In this document: positions 7,521 to 15,946 of the stretch, piece by piece
Layout of the letters: each line of letters begins with the position of its first letter
Position numbering within the stretch: the first letter of the stretch is position 1
Source: JAABVY01 sp964496505
GTDB lineage: Bacteria; Zixibacteria; MSB-5A5; JAABVY01
Assembly: GCA_964496505.1 (NCBI GenBank)
Contig: CAZBZV010000008.1
Span: forward strand, 20,433-84,432
Direction: 5' to 3'
Length of the DNA stretch: 64,000 bases
Program-made: the position numbers and the translations under genes
Notes under the pieces: generated by a model
Told to the model about the DNA's origin: nothing
The model's input: the letters and a program-made list of their open reading frames with translations, nothing else
The model's database searches: none

Positions 7521-8900
7521 TCAGTATTTGAATTCGATTACGATACGATGATTGTTGGCGCGGCCTTCGGCGGTCGTGTTGGTATCGATGAAATCAGTGG
7601 CGCCCATACCCACAGCCTCGATTCTCTCCCCGCCGATTCTTCTTTCCACCAGATAACTTTTGATTTTCATGGCCTCGAGCTCGGCCTTCTGCTGGCTTTC
7701 TTCCTGGCCGAGAGTGTTATCGGTATAAGCTTTGACCACAACATCAACCTCCGGGAAGTCACGCAGCGCCTGGGCTATATTATCAAGTGTACGCAGTGAC
7801 CTGAAGTCAATTCCGCGGCCGGATTCCGAGAAGCGCACGTTCAGGGTGCGGGAATGAAAAATCGAATCCATAATGGCACAGCCAGACTCATCAACCGGAT
7901 ATCCCGGCGGAGTGTCGGCACAGGCATCAATACTGTCGGGTACGTTATCGCCGTCGCTGTCCGGAGGACAGCCGGTTGAATCGAGCGTAATCTCGGCATA
8001 TATATCGGGACAGCGGTCACGGAAGTCGGGCAGGCCGTCGCCGTCAGTGTCGACCGGACAGCCGTACTCATCAACCATACCCCGTCCCTCAGGCGGCGTA
8101 TCCGGGCATAGATCGATAGCATTGGGAACGCCATCCAAATCGGTGTCATCTTCCAGAAGTTCCTCAGCAGCCGCACCAGTTTCCTCCAGGTCATCATAGG
8201 AGATACTGACCTCTCCCTTCTCCAGTCCGAAGTATACGGAGACTCCGAATTTAAGATCTCCATAGGCTCGTGAGCGGAAATCCTGAACACTATCGGCAAA
8301 ATCGGCTCCAAGGCCGGTCAGGTAATTCAAAGAAGCGTCCGCATGAATGGAGATATTATCACGTACAAACCACTCGTATCCAAGGCTTCCGGTCAGCAGA
8401 AACTCTGTGGCGCTGTAATCGACGGGATCACCCTCACCGTCGGGCACCTGAATAGGATCGTCGGTAGCGACGAATTTGATTGACCAGAATGAAAGCCCCA
8501 TGCCTGCCGAAATATACGGCACAAAGCTGCTGTTCCCGATTAAATGATATTTCAGTTTGGCCTTAAGTGTGTTAATTTGCCAGTAGCGGTCGGCGTCTTC
8601 CTTGCCGATTTTGTATATGGAATGCGAGACCGTATCGTTATAAACCTTGCCGAATTCGTATTCGCCCACGATCATAACCTCTTCATTGATACCGATGCCC
8701 GCGCCAATGGCAAATGCGGGTGAGATCACCCATGGCTGCCAGGTTGGGTTCAATGCGGGCTGACGTGCCCCGGCGTTAATATAAAGCGAGAGCTTTTTCT
8801 CCAGGCCGATCTGTGCCTGGAGAGCGGATGTACCAAGGATCAGGCAGGCCAGAAATATCGTTATAATAAATGTCTTATTTTTCTTATTCATGCTCTTCAT
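7521..8900 (-). CDS. OmpA-family outer membrane protein with thrombospondin type-3 repeats
   Basis: About 459 residues in three parts. After a signal peptide (TFIITIFLACLILGTSALQAQ) comes an OmpA-like eight-stranded barrel domain (about 25-215). Next are acidic calcium-binding thrombospondin type-3 repeats (DTDLDGVPNAIDLCPD, DTDGDGLPDFRDRCPD, DSDGDNVPDSIDACAD, about 250-335). The last part is an OmpA C-terminal peptidoglycan-binding domain with the conserved Asp in AYTDNT and Arg in GRANNHRI. It tethers the outer membrane to the wall. The start is uncertain: TTG 8909, ATG 8900 and ATG 8891 all give a signal peptide and none has a strong ribosome site. It lies 58 bases after the SpoIID-like gene and may be read from the same transcript. 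Confidence 0.92.
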   Translation of the reverse strand: MKSMNKKNKTFIITIFLACLILGTSALQAQIGLEKKLSLYINAGARQPALNPTWQPWVISPAFAIGAGIGINEEVMIVGEYEFGKVYNDTVSHSIYKIGKEDADRYWQINTLKAKLKYHLIGNSSFVPYISAGMGLSFWSIKFVATDDPIQVPDGEGDPVDYSATEFLLTGSLGYEWFVRDNISIHADASLNYLTGLGADFADSVQDFRSRAYGDLKFGVSVYFGLEKGEVSISYDDLEETGAAAEELLEDDTDLDGVPNAIDLCPDTPPEGRGMVDEYGCPVDTDGDGLPDFRDRCPDIYAEITLDSTGCPPDSDGDNVPDSIDACADTPPGYPVDESGCAIMDSIFHSRTLNVRFSESGRGIDFRSLRTLDNIAQALRDFPEVDVVVKAYTDNTLGQEESQQKAELEAMKIKSYLVERRIGGERIEAVGMGATDFIDTNTTAEGRANNHRIVIEFKY

Positions 8901-8958
8901 AAGCGTCAATAATGATAAGTTTTAGCTCTAATGGCAAGCTTTTTCTAAGCCCCTGAAA

Positions 8959-10203
8959 TCAATATGCTTTTTTAAGCTCCACGCCTGTATAGTAAGTTTT
9001 CAGTATCTGGTCGTAGCTATGTCCGGCACGGGCTCGTCCGATTGCACCGGTCTGGCACATTCCCACACCATGACCGTAGCCCTTGCCTACCGCGGTAATC
9101 TCTGTGATCTCTCCATTCATATCTCGCCATAACCTGATCTGGAAATTTGATGATGGCAATATCTGGTTCGGTTTGCCCGGACGTCTGAAGGCCCATCTGA
9201 TCTGATCCTTGAAAAACAAGAATTCGCCGTGATCGGTCAGTACCTTGAGATACGATATCCTTCCTGAGGGATACCTTTCGACCACCTCGATATCGGTTAT
9301 AACCAGGGATTCATCCTGGAAATCTCTTTTTTCTGCAAGATAATCCCTGAGATAGGAGGCAAGTTCCTGCGGTTCCCAGGTCATCTCCCAGTCGTGAAAT
9401 TTAGACCATTCGCAATAATTGCTGTCGTCGATACTCTGCAGATAGCCGTTTATATGCTGATCCCAGACATTAGCGACTTCCTCGGTATAACCTCCGCAGG
9501 TGGAATGATAATAGGCTGTGATGGTTTCGCCGTTGTATGTAAGAATCTCGCCGCGAGTTTCTTCAATTGCCTTATTGGCGAGGCCGTATTCTCCTCTGAT
9601 GCCTATATAGACCTGATCCATAATATCATTTACCAGATCATAACGCTTTTCGGAATTAGCCACTATTCTGGAATAAGCGTAGGTTCTGGCTGCCACAGAC
9701 TGGGCTTTCAAAGCTTCGAATCCGTTTTTCTTGAGTCTACCGATTTCGGGGGGAAGGACGCCCTTTAGATAGTCCTCGATATTGAGGACGTTGATTACCT
9801 CGATCCTGTTGTCAACCGCAAGAATCTCCAACACCCCGCGAAACTGCCTGTCATTCAGAATCACATGCGAGCCTCGCACCTTGGGGGAGACATAAATCTT
9901 CATCAGGGCCGTATCCAGAGTAAAGCCGGTTTTTTCCGATAAAGTCAGGCCGTTTGGCAGGGATCTGGCTTTTAAAGGCGCCACCGAGTAGTAACCCTTG
10001 GCCGTGCTGTCAGCCATGATGCAATTGAGCCTGTATGTGCCCTCGCAGTCGATTTCGATATTATCGGTCTGTAGGATTCTAACACGGATATGCGGATGCG
10101 GAACCATCTCGGTGCCAGTTTGACGGTCGATATACGACATACGCGAACAACCGCATAGCGCAATCACTGCAAATATCAATATGTATTCAAATGTTTTTTT
10201 CAT
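8959..10203 (-). CDS. SpoIID/LytB domain lipoprotein, predicted peptidoglycan lytic transglycosylase
   Basis: About 414 residues. I start it at ATG 10203, which overlaps the anmK stop (ATGA) and gives a lipoprotein signal (YILIFAVIALCGC); the open frame extends 54 codons further upstream but that stretch only shadows anmK. The SpoIID domain (about 90-410) is clear: LKGVLPPEIG with the presumed catalytic Glu, ALKAQSVAARTYA, YHSTCGGYTEEVANVW, and GHGVGMCQTGAIGRARAG near the end. The family cleaves glycan strands stripped of stem peptides. It is fourth in a block with a diguanylate cyclase, nagZ and anmK, so wall turnover is the likely theme. It is not a sign of sporulation; the domain is widespread in non-sporulating bacteria. 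Confidence 0.9.
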   Translation of the reverse strand: MKKTFEYILIFAVIALCGCSRMSYIDRQTGTEMVPHPHIRVRILQTDNIEIDCEGTYRLNCIMADSTAKGYYSVAPLKARSLPNGLTLSEKTGFTLDTALMKIYVSPKVRGSHVILNDRQFRGVLEILAVDNRIEVINVLNIEDYLKGVLPPEIGRLKKNGFEALKAQSVAARTYAYSRIVANSEKRYDLVNDIMDQVYIGIRGEYGLANKAIEETRGEILTYNGETITAYYHSTCGGYTEEVANVWDQHINGYLQSIDDSNYCEWSKFHDWEMTWEPQELASYLRDYLAEKRDFQDESLVITDIEVVERYPSGRISYLKVLTDHGEFLFFKDQIRWAFRRPGKPNQILPSSNFQIRLWRDMNGEITEITAVGKGYGHGVGMCQTGAIGRARAGHSYDQILKTYYTGVELKKAY

Positions 10204-11369
10204 GGCAATGTCAGCTTTCCGAGTACTGTCTCTCTCGATGCTCCGGTAACAGACGGCAGGTTGGCCGGTTCTCCAAAAACCCATAGGGCTGCCAAGAGTG
10301 CAAACGAGACTGCTTCGACATAATCGGGATTGATGCCGGCCTGTTTGCTGCTTACTACCTCGCATCCGGGAATCAGATCGGCAAGGCGGGTCATGAAATA
10401 TTTGTTGTATACTCCCCCGCCCGATACTATCAGCCTGTCAGGCAAAGTCGTACTTTCGATATAATCCACTACTGCAATCACAGTCGCTTCTGATACCGTG
10501 GTCATAATATCCGCATTTGAAATCCCATATCGTTTGCCAATTTCTACTATTTTTCTTGCTTTGGCGCTGCCGAACTGCTCGCGGCCAAGGGATTTAGGGT
10601 AAGGTCTTTTGAACCATGCCTGACGTTTGAGTGCGGTTAATAGCTTTTTTGAAACAAATCCTGAGAGGGCGAATTTTCCACCATTATCGTACTCTTTTTT
10701 GAATAGCATCTTTGCCAACTGATCGACCAGCATATTCCCCGGTCCGCAGTCCGAGGCCCTGACTTTTTTCTTTCCGCCTTTTTTGGGGAGAAAGGTCAGA
10801 TTTGTAATACCGCCGATATTCAAAACTGCAATATCTTTGCTGTCATGGCCAAACAGATGATAGTGGCAGACAGGGGTTAAAGGCGCTCCCGAACCGCCTA
10901 ATGCTATATCTGCGGCACGGAAATCGGATATAACGGGTAGACCGGTTTTAACTGCAAGCCGTGAGCTTTCACCAATCTGCCAGCTTAAGCTGCCGGCCTT
11001 TTTGGATTTTAGAAGGCGCCTGTCGAAATGAAAGATGGTCTGCCCGTGGCATCCCAAAAGATCAATAGATTCCAATTTATGCTTTTTCCTGAAATGATTT
11101 ACTTTGGCTGCATAAAAATCGGCCAGATCATTTTCAACCTGTCTTATATATGCTTTGGCAAATTTATCTTCTGAAGCATGCTTTTGAAGATTTTTTTTAA
11201 GCTTCTGACCGAATCGATAATAGCCTGTTTTCAGGATTTCGACCTCATGCCGCTTTTTTCGACGGGATATACGGCAGTGTGCCAGGTCGAGTCCGTCCAG
11301 CGAGGTGCCCGACATCATTCCGATAATATTGAGGTTTTTCTTAGACAGAAGCTCTTTTAAAGGCGGCAT
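10200..11369 (-). CDS. anmK: Anhydro-N-acetylmuramic acid kinase
   Basis: A 389-residue cytoplasmic kinase that opens 1,6-anhydro-MurNAc and phosphorylates it to MurNAc-6-phosphate in peptidoglycan recycling. Characteristic motifs appear in order: IIGMMSGTSLDGLDLAHC (ATP loop), LGCHGQTIFHFD, VISDFRAADIALGGSGAPL, LNIGGITNLTFL and ASDCGPGNMLVDQLAK, and a C-terminal IVSGGGVYNKYFM. Length is normal. Its start overlaps the end of nagZ by 29 bases and its stop overlaps the next start, so it is translationally coupled on both sides. NagZ directly upstream produces its substrate. Confidence 0.96.
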   Translation of the reverse strand: MPPLKELLSKKNLNIIGMMSGTSLDGLDLAHCRISRRKKRHEVEILKTGYYRFGQKLKKNLQKHASEDKFAKAYIRQVENDLADFYAAKVNHFRKKHKLESIDLLGCHGQTIFHFDRRLLKSKKAGSLSWQIGESSRLAVKTGLPVISDFRAADIALGGSGAPLTPVCHYHLFGHDSKDIAVLNIGGITNLTFLPKKGGKKKVRASDCGPGNMLVDQLAKMLFKKEYDNGGKFALSGFVSKKLLTALKRQAWFKRPYPKSLGREQFGSAKARKIVEIGKRYGISNADIMTTVSEATVIAVVDYIESTTLPDRLIVSGGGVYNKYFMTRLADLIPGCEVVSSKQAGINPDYVEAVSFALLAALWVFGEPANLPSVTGASRETVLGKLTLP

Positions 11370-12336
11370 GATTTAAAAGCTTATCCTTAAGCGTTTTTAT
11401 CCGCTTCAGTTTAACGGCGAATTCATCCCTGTCAATACGACCGTCATTATAGCTGTCCAATACGGATTTGAAAGCATTTTCCTGATCTTTTTTATCATGG
11501 CAAATCATTGCCATATCGTGTCCCGCCAGAAGAGCATTAAGCGCACAGTCTTCGGGAGGTACGTTGCCCTTGACCGCCCCCATACTGAGATCATCGGTTA
11601 TGATGACACCTTCAAAGCCGAGTCTGTCGCGCAGGAATGTCGATATAACCTTTTTCGAGAACGTAACCATATTATCCGGATCGAGGGACTTTGCCAGCAG
11701 ATGGGTTGTCATCACAAAATCAATGCCTTGTGGTATCGCTAGTTCATACGGCTTCCAGTGGATATCCTCGAATTCCCGGTAATCTATTTCTGTCATGGAC
11801 AAATCTACATGAGGATCGATCTCGGCTGAACCCAAACCGGGGAAATGCTTGGCGGAGCATAGAATTCCGTTTTTATGGTACTCGTCGATAAGGGCGGAAA
11901 TACATTCGGATACAAGCTCGGGACTGTCTCCAAAAGTCCTTTTCTGCATTAAGGTATTATTCGGATTCGTAAGTACATCACAAACCGGCACCAGATTGGT
12001 ATTGACGCCGATTGCACGCAGATGCTTCGCGGTCGTGCGGGCCATGACTCTGATGCCCTCGATATCATTTCGTTCACCGTAATACCTTGGCGAAGGAAAG
12101 AGCGGGAAATCCTGTTTGGCACGATTCACCGGTCCCCCCTCCTGATCGATGCTGACGATCAATCCGCTGCCTGAGGCCGCACGGAGTTGATTGATTTCTT
12201 CTGAAATCCTATCAAGCGAATCCAGATTGCGCTCGAAGAGAATAACTCCGCCTAACCCATGCTCTTCGGCAAACCGCTTGAGAGATTCAAAATCCTCAGG
12301 CTTATACCCGAACATGAAGAACTCGCCGATTTTCAT
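11341..12336 (-). CDS. nagZ: Beta-N-acetylhexosaminidase, glycoside hydrolase family 3 (NagZ type)
   Basis: About 331 residues from ATG 12336, preferred to an upstream start at 12423 because a GGGGTGATGAG-like site precedes it and NagZ proteins begin just before this point. It removes GlcNAc from GlcNAc-anhydroMurNAc muropeptides. The NagZ motif KHFPGLG followed by DPH supplies the catalytic Asp-His dyad, and IITDDLSMGAV carries the nucleophile Asp. VSIDQEGGPVNR is the substrate loop. There is no signal peptide, so it is cytoplasmic. It is 16 bases after the diguanylate cyclase gene and overlaps anmK, the next enzyme of the pathway. Confidence 0.94.
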   Translation of the reverse strand: MKIGEFFMFGYKPEDFESLKRFAEEHGLGGVILFERNLDSLDRISEEINQLRAASGSGLIVSIDQEGGPVNRAKQDFPLFPSPRYYGERNDIEGIRVMARTTAKHLRAIGVNTNLVPVCDVLTNPNNTLMQKRTFGDSPELVSECISALIDEYHKNGILCSAKHFPGLGSAEIDPHVDLSMTEIDYREFEDIHWKPYELAIPQGIDFVMTTHLLAKSLDPDNMVTFSKKVISTFLRDRLGFEGVIITDDLSMGAVKGNVPPEDCALNALLAGHDMAMICHDKKDQENAFKSVLDSYNDGRIDRDEFAVKLKRIKTLKDKLLNHAAFKRASV

Positions 12337-12352
12337 CTCATCACCCCGCTCA

Positions 12353-13918
12353 TTATACGGTGCACACCATATTTTTGCCTGCTCCTTTAGCCCGATAGAG
12401 CGCCATATCGACAGTCTGTACAAGCTCCATTGTGGACAGGCCGTTATCCGGGAATGATGTCGTGCCGATGGATACTGTTATCCTGAGTCCCGGGATATCG
12501 GTTGCAATACTGAAATCATGTTTCTCGACTTCCGCTCGGATTCTTTCCGCCAGTACGCTGGCCTCGGAGGAGCCGGTCTGGGGAAGAATGATAATGAACT
12601 CCTCACCCCCGTAGCGGCAGAATGTGTCGGTATCGCGTATGCAGGATTTAACAACCTGCACTATTTCCTTCAACACGATATTTCCAATTTCATGACCATA
12701 ACTATCATTTGTTTTCTTGAACCAGTCCAGATCAAGCATAATAAGCGACAGAGGAAGATCATAACGTGCAGCCCGCCTCTTTTCCTCTTCCAACCGCTGG
12801 ACAAAATAACGGTAGTTGTAGATTCCTGTTAAATCGTCGGTCATAGTCAAATCGGAAATCCGTTTATGCAGACGGGCGTTCTCGATAGCCATACCGGCCG
12901 AACCGGCCAGAATCGTGAAGAGCTTCTCGTCTCGTTCATTGAATGCCGCCAGCTTGGTCGATTCGGCATTGAGGACGCCGATAATTTTTCCACGGGCAAT
13001 CATGGGTGCAGCCATCTCGCTCTTCGCGCCATCGAGTCCGGGAATGTAATTGTTCAGCGTGGTTAAATCCGCCACCCGTACAATGCGTCCGGTCTCGATT
13101 GCCCTTCCACTAACACCTTTAAGACTGATCTTCTTTGGATTCCTGAATATTTCCTTTTCTCCGCCCGTCATTTTCGCCGCCAATTCCAGATGCCGTTTGT
13201 CCTTATCCAGAAGTAAAATGCTGCACATTTGGTATCCAAGAATATTATCAGCAATATTATTGACCTCAACAAAAACTTCATCGAGATTATGAATTTCTCC
13301 CAGCGAACGCGAAGTTTCGTAAATAGTCTCGAGTTGAATTTGTGTCCTTTCCAGTTCGGTAGTACGCTCGTTAAGGGTATCCAGAAGATGTAGCAGCTTG
13401 CTTCCGGAATGTTTGAAGTGCTTTGAAAAGACGCCTATCGCCAGGGCATAAAACCATGCCACCGAAAGCCTTACCGGAAGATCGGGCAGAATCGAAGCAC
13501 TCAGTTGGGGAGCTATTGCGATTACATAGCTAACCGTACTGACAGCAGCAAGAATTATCCCTCCCTGCAAACCGAGATAATATGCTGAGAAACTTACCGG
13601 CAGATAATAAAAGATGAAGAATTCGCTTCTGATTCCGCCGGTGGCATAAATCAGAATCGAGATCAGTATTATATCGAGTACAAAGGATGCCCTGTATAGA
13701 ATCGAGACTCCGATTGAGCTTTTTCGGAAAAGGAGATCGAACAGAATTAAATGCAAGGTAAATATTGATAATATTATCCACGATACTGAGGAGATATATC
13801 CGTCAGGCTTGACCGCAAACGCGACCCATGCCAATAGCACCAGAACAGAAACTGTTCTGGTAAACATGAAGAAATACTCCTCACGCGGAAATAATGACCT
13901 GAATGATCCTCTCTTCAT
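12353..13918 (-). CDS. Membrane-bound GAF-GGDEF diguanylate cyclase
   Basis: About 521 residues. The N-terminal third has five or six hydrophobic segments (an MASE-like membrane sensor). A short coiled coil (LLHLLDTLNERTTELERTQ) follows, then a GAF domain (about 215-350) and a GGDEF domain with active-site RYGGEEF. An inhibitory-site R-D-T-D lies five residues before the active-site motif. It should therefore make c-di-GMP and be product-inhibited. ATG 13918 is preferred; the open frame extends to a TTG at 13942 that falls inside a leader hairpin. It is the first gene of the nagZ-anmK-spoIID block, which suggests that wall-recycling genes are co-expressed with a c-di-GMP source. Confidence 0.93.
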   Translation of the reverse strand: MKRGSFRSLFPREEYFFMFTRTVSVLVLLAWVAFAVKPDGYISSVSWIILSIFTLHLILFDLLFRKSSIGVSILYRASFVLDIILISILIYATGGIRSEFFIFYYLPVSFSAYYLGLQGGIILAAVSTVSYVIAIAPQLSASILPDLPVRLSVAWFYALAIGVFSKHFKHSGSKLLHLLDTLNERTTELERTQIQLETIYETSRSLGEIHNLDEVFVEVNNIADNILGYQMCSILLLDKDKRHLELAAKMTGGEKEIFRNPKKISLKGVSGRAIETGRIVRVADLTTLNNYIPGLDGAKSEMAAPMIARGKIIGVLNAESTKLAAFNERDEKLFTILAGSAGMAIENARLHKRISDLTMTDDLTGIYNYRYFVQRLEEEKRRAARYDLPLSLIMLDLDWFKKTNDSYGHEIGNIVLKEIVQVVKSCIRDTDTFCRYGGEEFIIILPQTGSSEASVLAERIRAEVEKHDFSIATDIPGLRITVSIGTTSFPDNGLSTMELVQTVDMALYRAKGAGKNMVCTV

Positions 13919-13935
13919 CTTCCCTGTCAGACCGT

Positions 13936-13960
13936 TAAACAAATGAAACCTATTTGTTTA
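13936..13960. promoter_or_regulatory. 9-bp inverted repeat in the leader of the cyclase operon
   Basis: TAAACAAAT (13936-13944) and ATTTGTTTA (13952-13960) are perfect complements around a GAAACCT spacer. The element lies 18-42 bases upstream of the preferred start of the diguanylate cyclase gene. No T-run follows that would make it a terminator. It could be an operator for a dimeric regulator or a leader hairpin; I cannot decide. Confidence 0.45.
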
Positions 13961-14061
13961 GGTATCGGCATTCGGAGCCGATTTCTTGCATCTCAGAGGT
14001 GATCTTTTAAAAAAATGGGGATTAAATCAGGTCAAAAAATGTGATGATTTAACGCATAAAA

Positions 14062-15837
14062 TCAATGACTTGAGGGGGAAAATGCTGTATGGCCGCCATG
14101 TTTTCGTTCCCAATGAAGCCGAATTGCGGTTTTTACAACCAGCACAGCCACCGCAACCGAAAGCAGGAGAAGGACTACATCGGTAACGATCAAAATCCAG
14201 TTACTCGCTGGGATATAATCGGTTAGCAAAAGATAAATAAGCGAGGCCAGGGTTGTTACAATCATAAATGAGGCCGGTATCATGGTGAACCAAACCCTTT
14301 TACCGCGCACATAAAGCCAGACCGTGATCGCCATAAGGGTCAGCGATGCCATAAGCTGGTTGGCGCTGCCGAAAATCTTCCAGAGGCTGGCGAAAGCATT
14401 GGAATAGCCCATCAGAAACATCAGGACAACCGACAATCCCGAATTGAACCAGTATTTGCGCATCACCGAGGGCACATTCCCGGAAAAAAGGATATTCCAG
14501 AGCTCTTCGAAAAGATAGCGGTTTAGACGGACTGCGGAATCGAGGGTGGTAACAATAAATCCTTCGATCATGAGGATGCCGAAAACGGAGCCCAGGGCGA
14601 CTGTGATAAACGGGAATGCGTTGTGTACTATATTGCCGACTCCAAGCGCGAATCCGAGAATCGGATTGCCTCCGCCCCCGTCGGGCCAGACTATTTTCAG
14701 GTAGTCCTGATGTCCCAGCCCGGAGGCAAGAGTTAAGAGAACCAGAGTGGCCAGAATGCCCTCGAGTATCATGGCATTATAGCCGATCCGCCGCACATCC
14801 TTTTCGCTGTTGACCTGTTTGGAGGTAGTCCCACCTCCCGCCAGAGCGTGGAAGCCCGAGATAGCTCCGCAGGCGATGACTATAAACATCATTGGCCATA
14901 TCATGCCCAGATTTGCGGTTCCGGCGGCAAAATCGAAACTGGGGGCATTAATCGAAAGACCGCCCAGCCCTCCGATAATCAGCGAGGCGGATACAATAAA
15001 TATCCCGCCATACAGTATTTGCACATTGGTGAAATCGCGCGGCTGAAGAATTATCCAGACAGGAATGCCTGCTGCGATGAATGTATATATGCTGATTACC
15101 GCCATCCAGATCTTTGGATCAAGCGCTACCGGATGCCGGAAACCGATATATATCGATATGATACAGAGCACGAATGCTATAATATAGGCATAAAGCGAAC
15201 GCAGTTTGCGTCGGTAGATCAAAAATCCCAGAATTGGCGCAAAGGCGGTGATTATTATAACCGAGGTTGAAGCGATTCCGCCTATAATCCCCTTAACCAC
15301 GCCGTCCTCGGTAACCGTTTTCAAAAGCGTCTGATTCTGAGGAAGAGTCAGATCCTCAAGAGGCCATTTGGAGGTGAGAGATTTGGCTGCGGCCCCCAAA
15401 AATGCCGAGGTTACCAAAATTATCATTACCAGCGTGAAGATTATAAACAGGATAAATCCCTGTTTTCCGAGCGCATTTCCGGCAATCTGCGCCATGGACT
15501 TGCCTCGCTCGCGCACCGAGGCAAAAATGGCGGTATAATCGTGCACTGCCCCGAAGAAGACGGCACCCACGATCAGCCACGCCAACACCGGCATCACGCC
15601 GTATGTAAAACCCATAACCGGCCCTATTATCGGCCCGACACCGGCAATGGTGGCAAAATGATGAGCAAACAGAACATGCGCCTTGGTAGGCACATAATCG
15701 CGGCCATCATTCATCGAAACCGCCGGTGTAGGTATGTTATTATCTGAGCCGATTTGTCGGGAGATGAAGCGGGAGTAAAACCTTATGCCCAGCCAGAATA
15801 ATGCCAGTGCAAGGAGTAATAATATTAAAACATTCAT
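14062..15837 (-). CDS. cstA: CstA-family carbon starvation protein, peptide/pyruvate transporter
   Basis: A 591-residue inner-membrane protein with some sixteen hydrophobic segments. The CstA core begins LGIRFYSRFISRQI and continues with DGRDYVPTKAHVLFAHHFAT, AGVGPIIGPVMGFTYG and GAVHDYTAIFASVRERGKS, all hallmarks of the family. Further on comes ISGFHALAGGGTTSKQ. Characterised members take up peptides or pyruvate during carbon limitation. The length is shorter than E. coli CstA (about 700) and is that of the common short form, which has a reduced C-terminus. No partner gene (ybdD-like) follows. It is transcribed alone, divergent from the bactofilin-like gene. Confidence 0.93.
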   Translation of the reverse strand: MNVLILLLLALALFWLGIRFYSRFISRQIGSDNNIPTPAVSMNDGRDYVPTKAHVLFAHHFATIAGVGPIIGPVMGFTYGVMPVLAWLIVGAVFFGAVHDYTAIFASVRERGKSMAQIAGNALGKQGFILFIIFTLVMIILVTSAFLGAAAKSLTSKWPLEDLTLPQNQTLLKTVTEDGVVKGIIGGIASTSVIIITAFAPILGFLIYRRKLRSLYAYIIAFVLCIISIYIGFRHPVALDPKIWMAVISIYTFIAAGIPVWIILQPRDFTNVQILYGGIFIVSASLIIGGLGGLSINAPSFDFAAGTANLGMIWPMMFIVIACGAISGFHALAGGGTTSKQVNSEKDVRRIGYNAMILEGILATLVLLTLASGLGHQDYLKIVWPDGGGGNPILGFALGVGNIVHNAFPFITVALGSVFGILMIEGFIVTTLDSAVRLNRYLFEELWNILFSGNVPSVMRKYWFNSGLSVVLMFLMGYSNAFASLWKIFGSANQLMASLTLMAITVWLYVRGKRVWFTMIPASFMIVTTLASLIYLLLTDYIPASNWILIVTDVVLLLLSVAVAVLVVKTAIRLHWERKHGGHTAFSPSSH

Positions 15838-15946
15838 TTTTTGTTGCTAAGTCTCAGGCAATTAATATATTTTAAGTTCTTGACAGAATAAATCAAGCAA
15901 AAAATGTTGGGTATTATTTAGCCTGCATGCAAACAGGCGAGCCTAT

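Noticed and set aside
10204..10365. 54-codon N-terminal extension of the SpoIID-like protein
   Set aside because: The stretch reads out of frame across anmK; the lipoprotein signal starts at ATG 10203 in an ATGA overlap.
15880..15917. TTGACA promoter for the bactofilin-like gene
   Set aside because: TTGACA at 15880-15885 has no -10 hexamer at 16-18 bases; TATTAT lies 26 bases away, too far.
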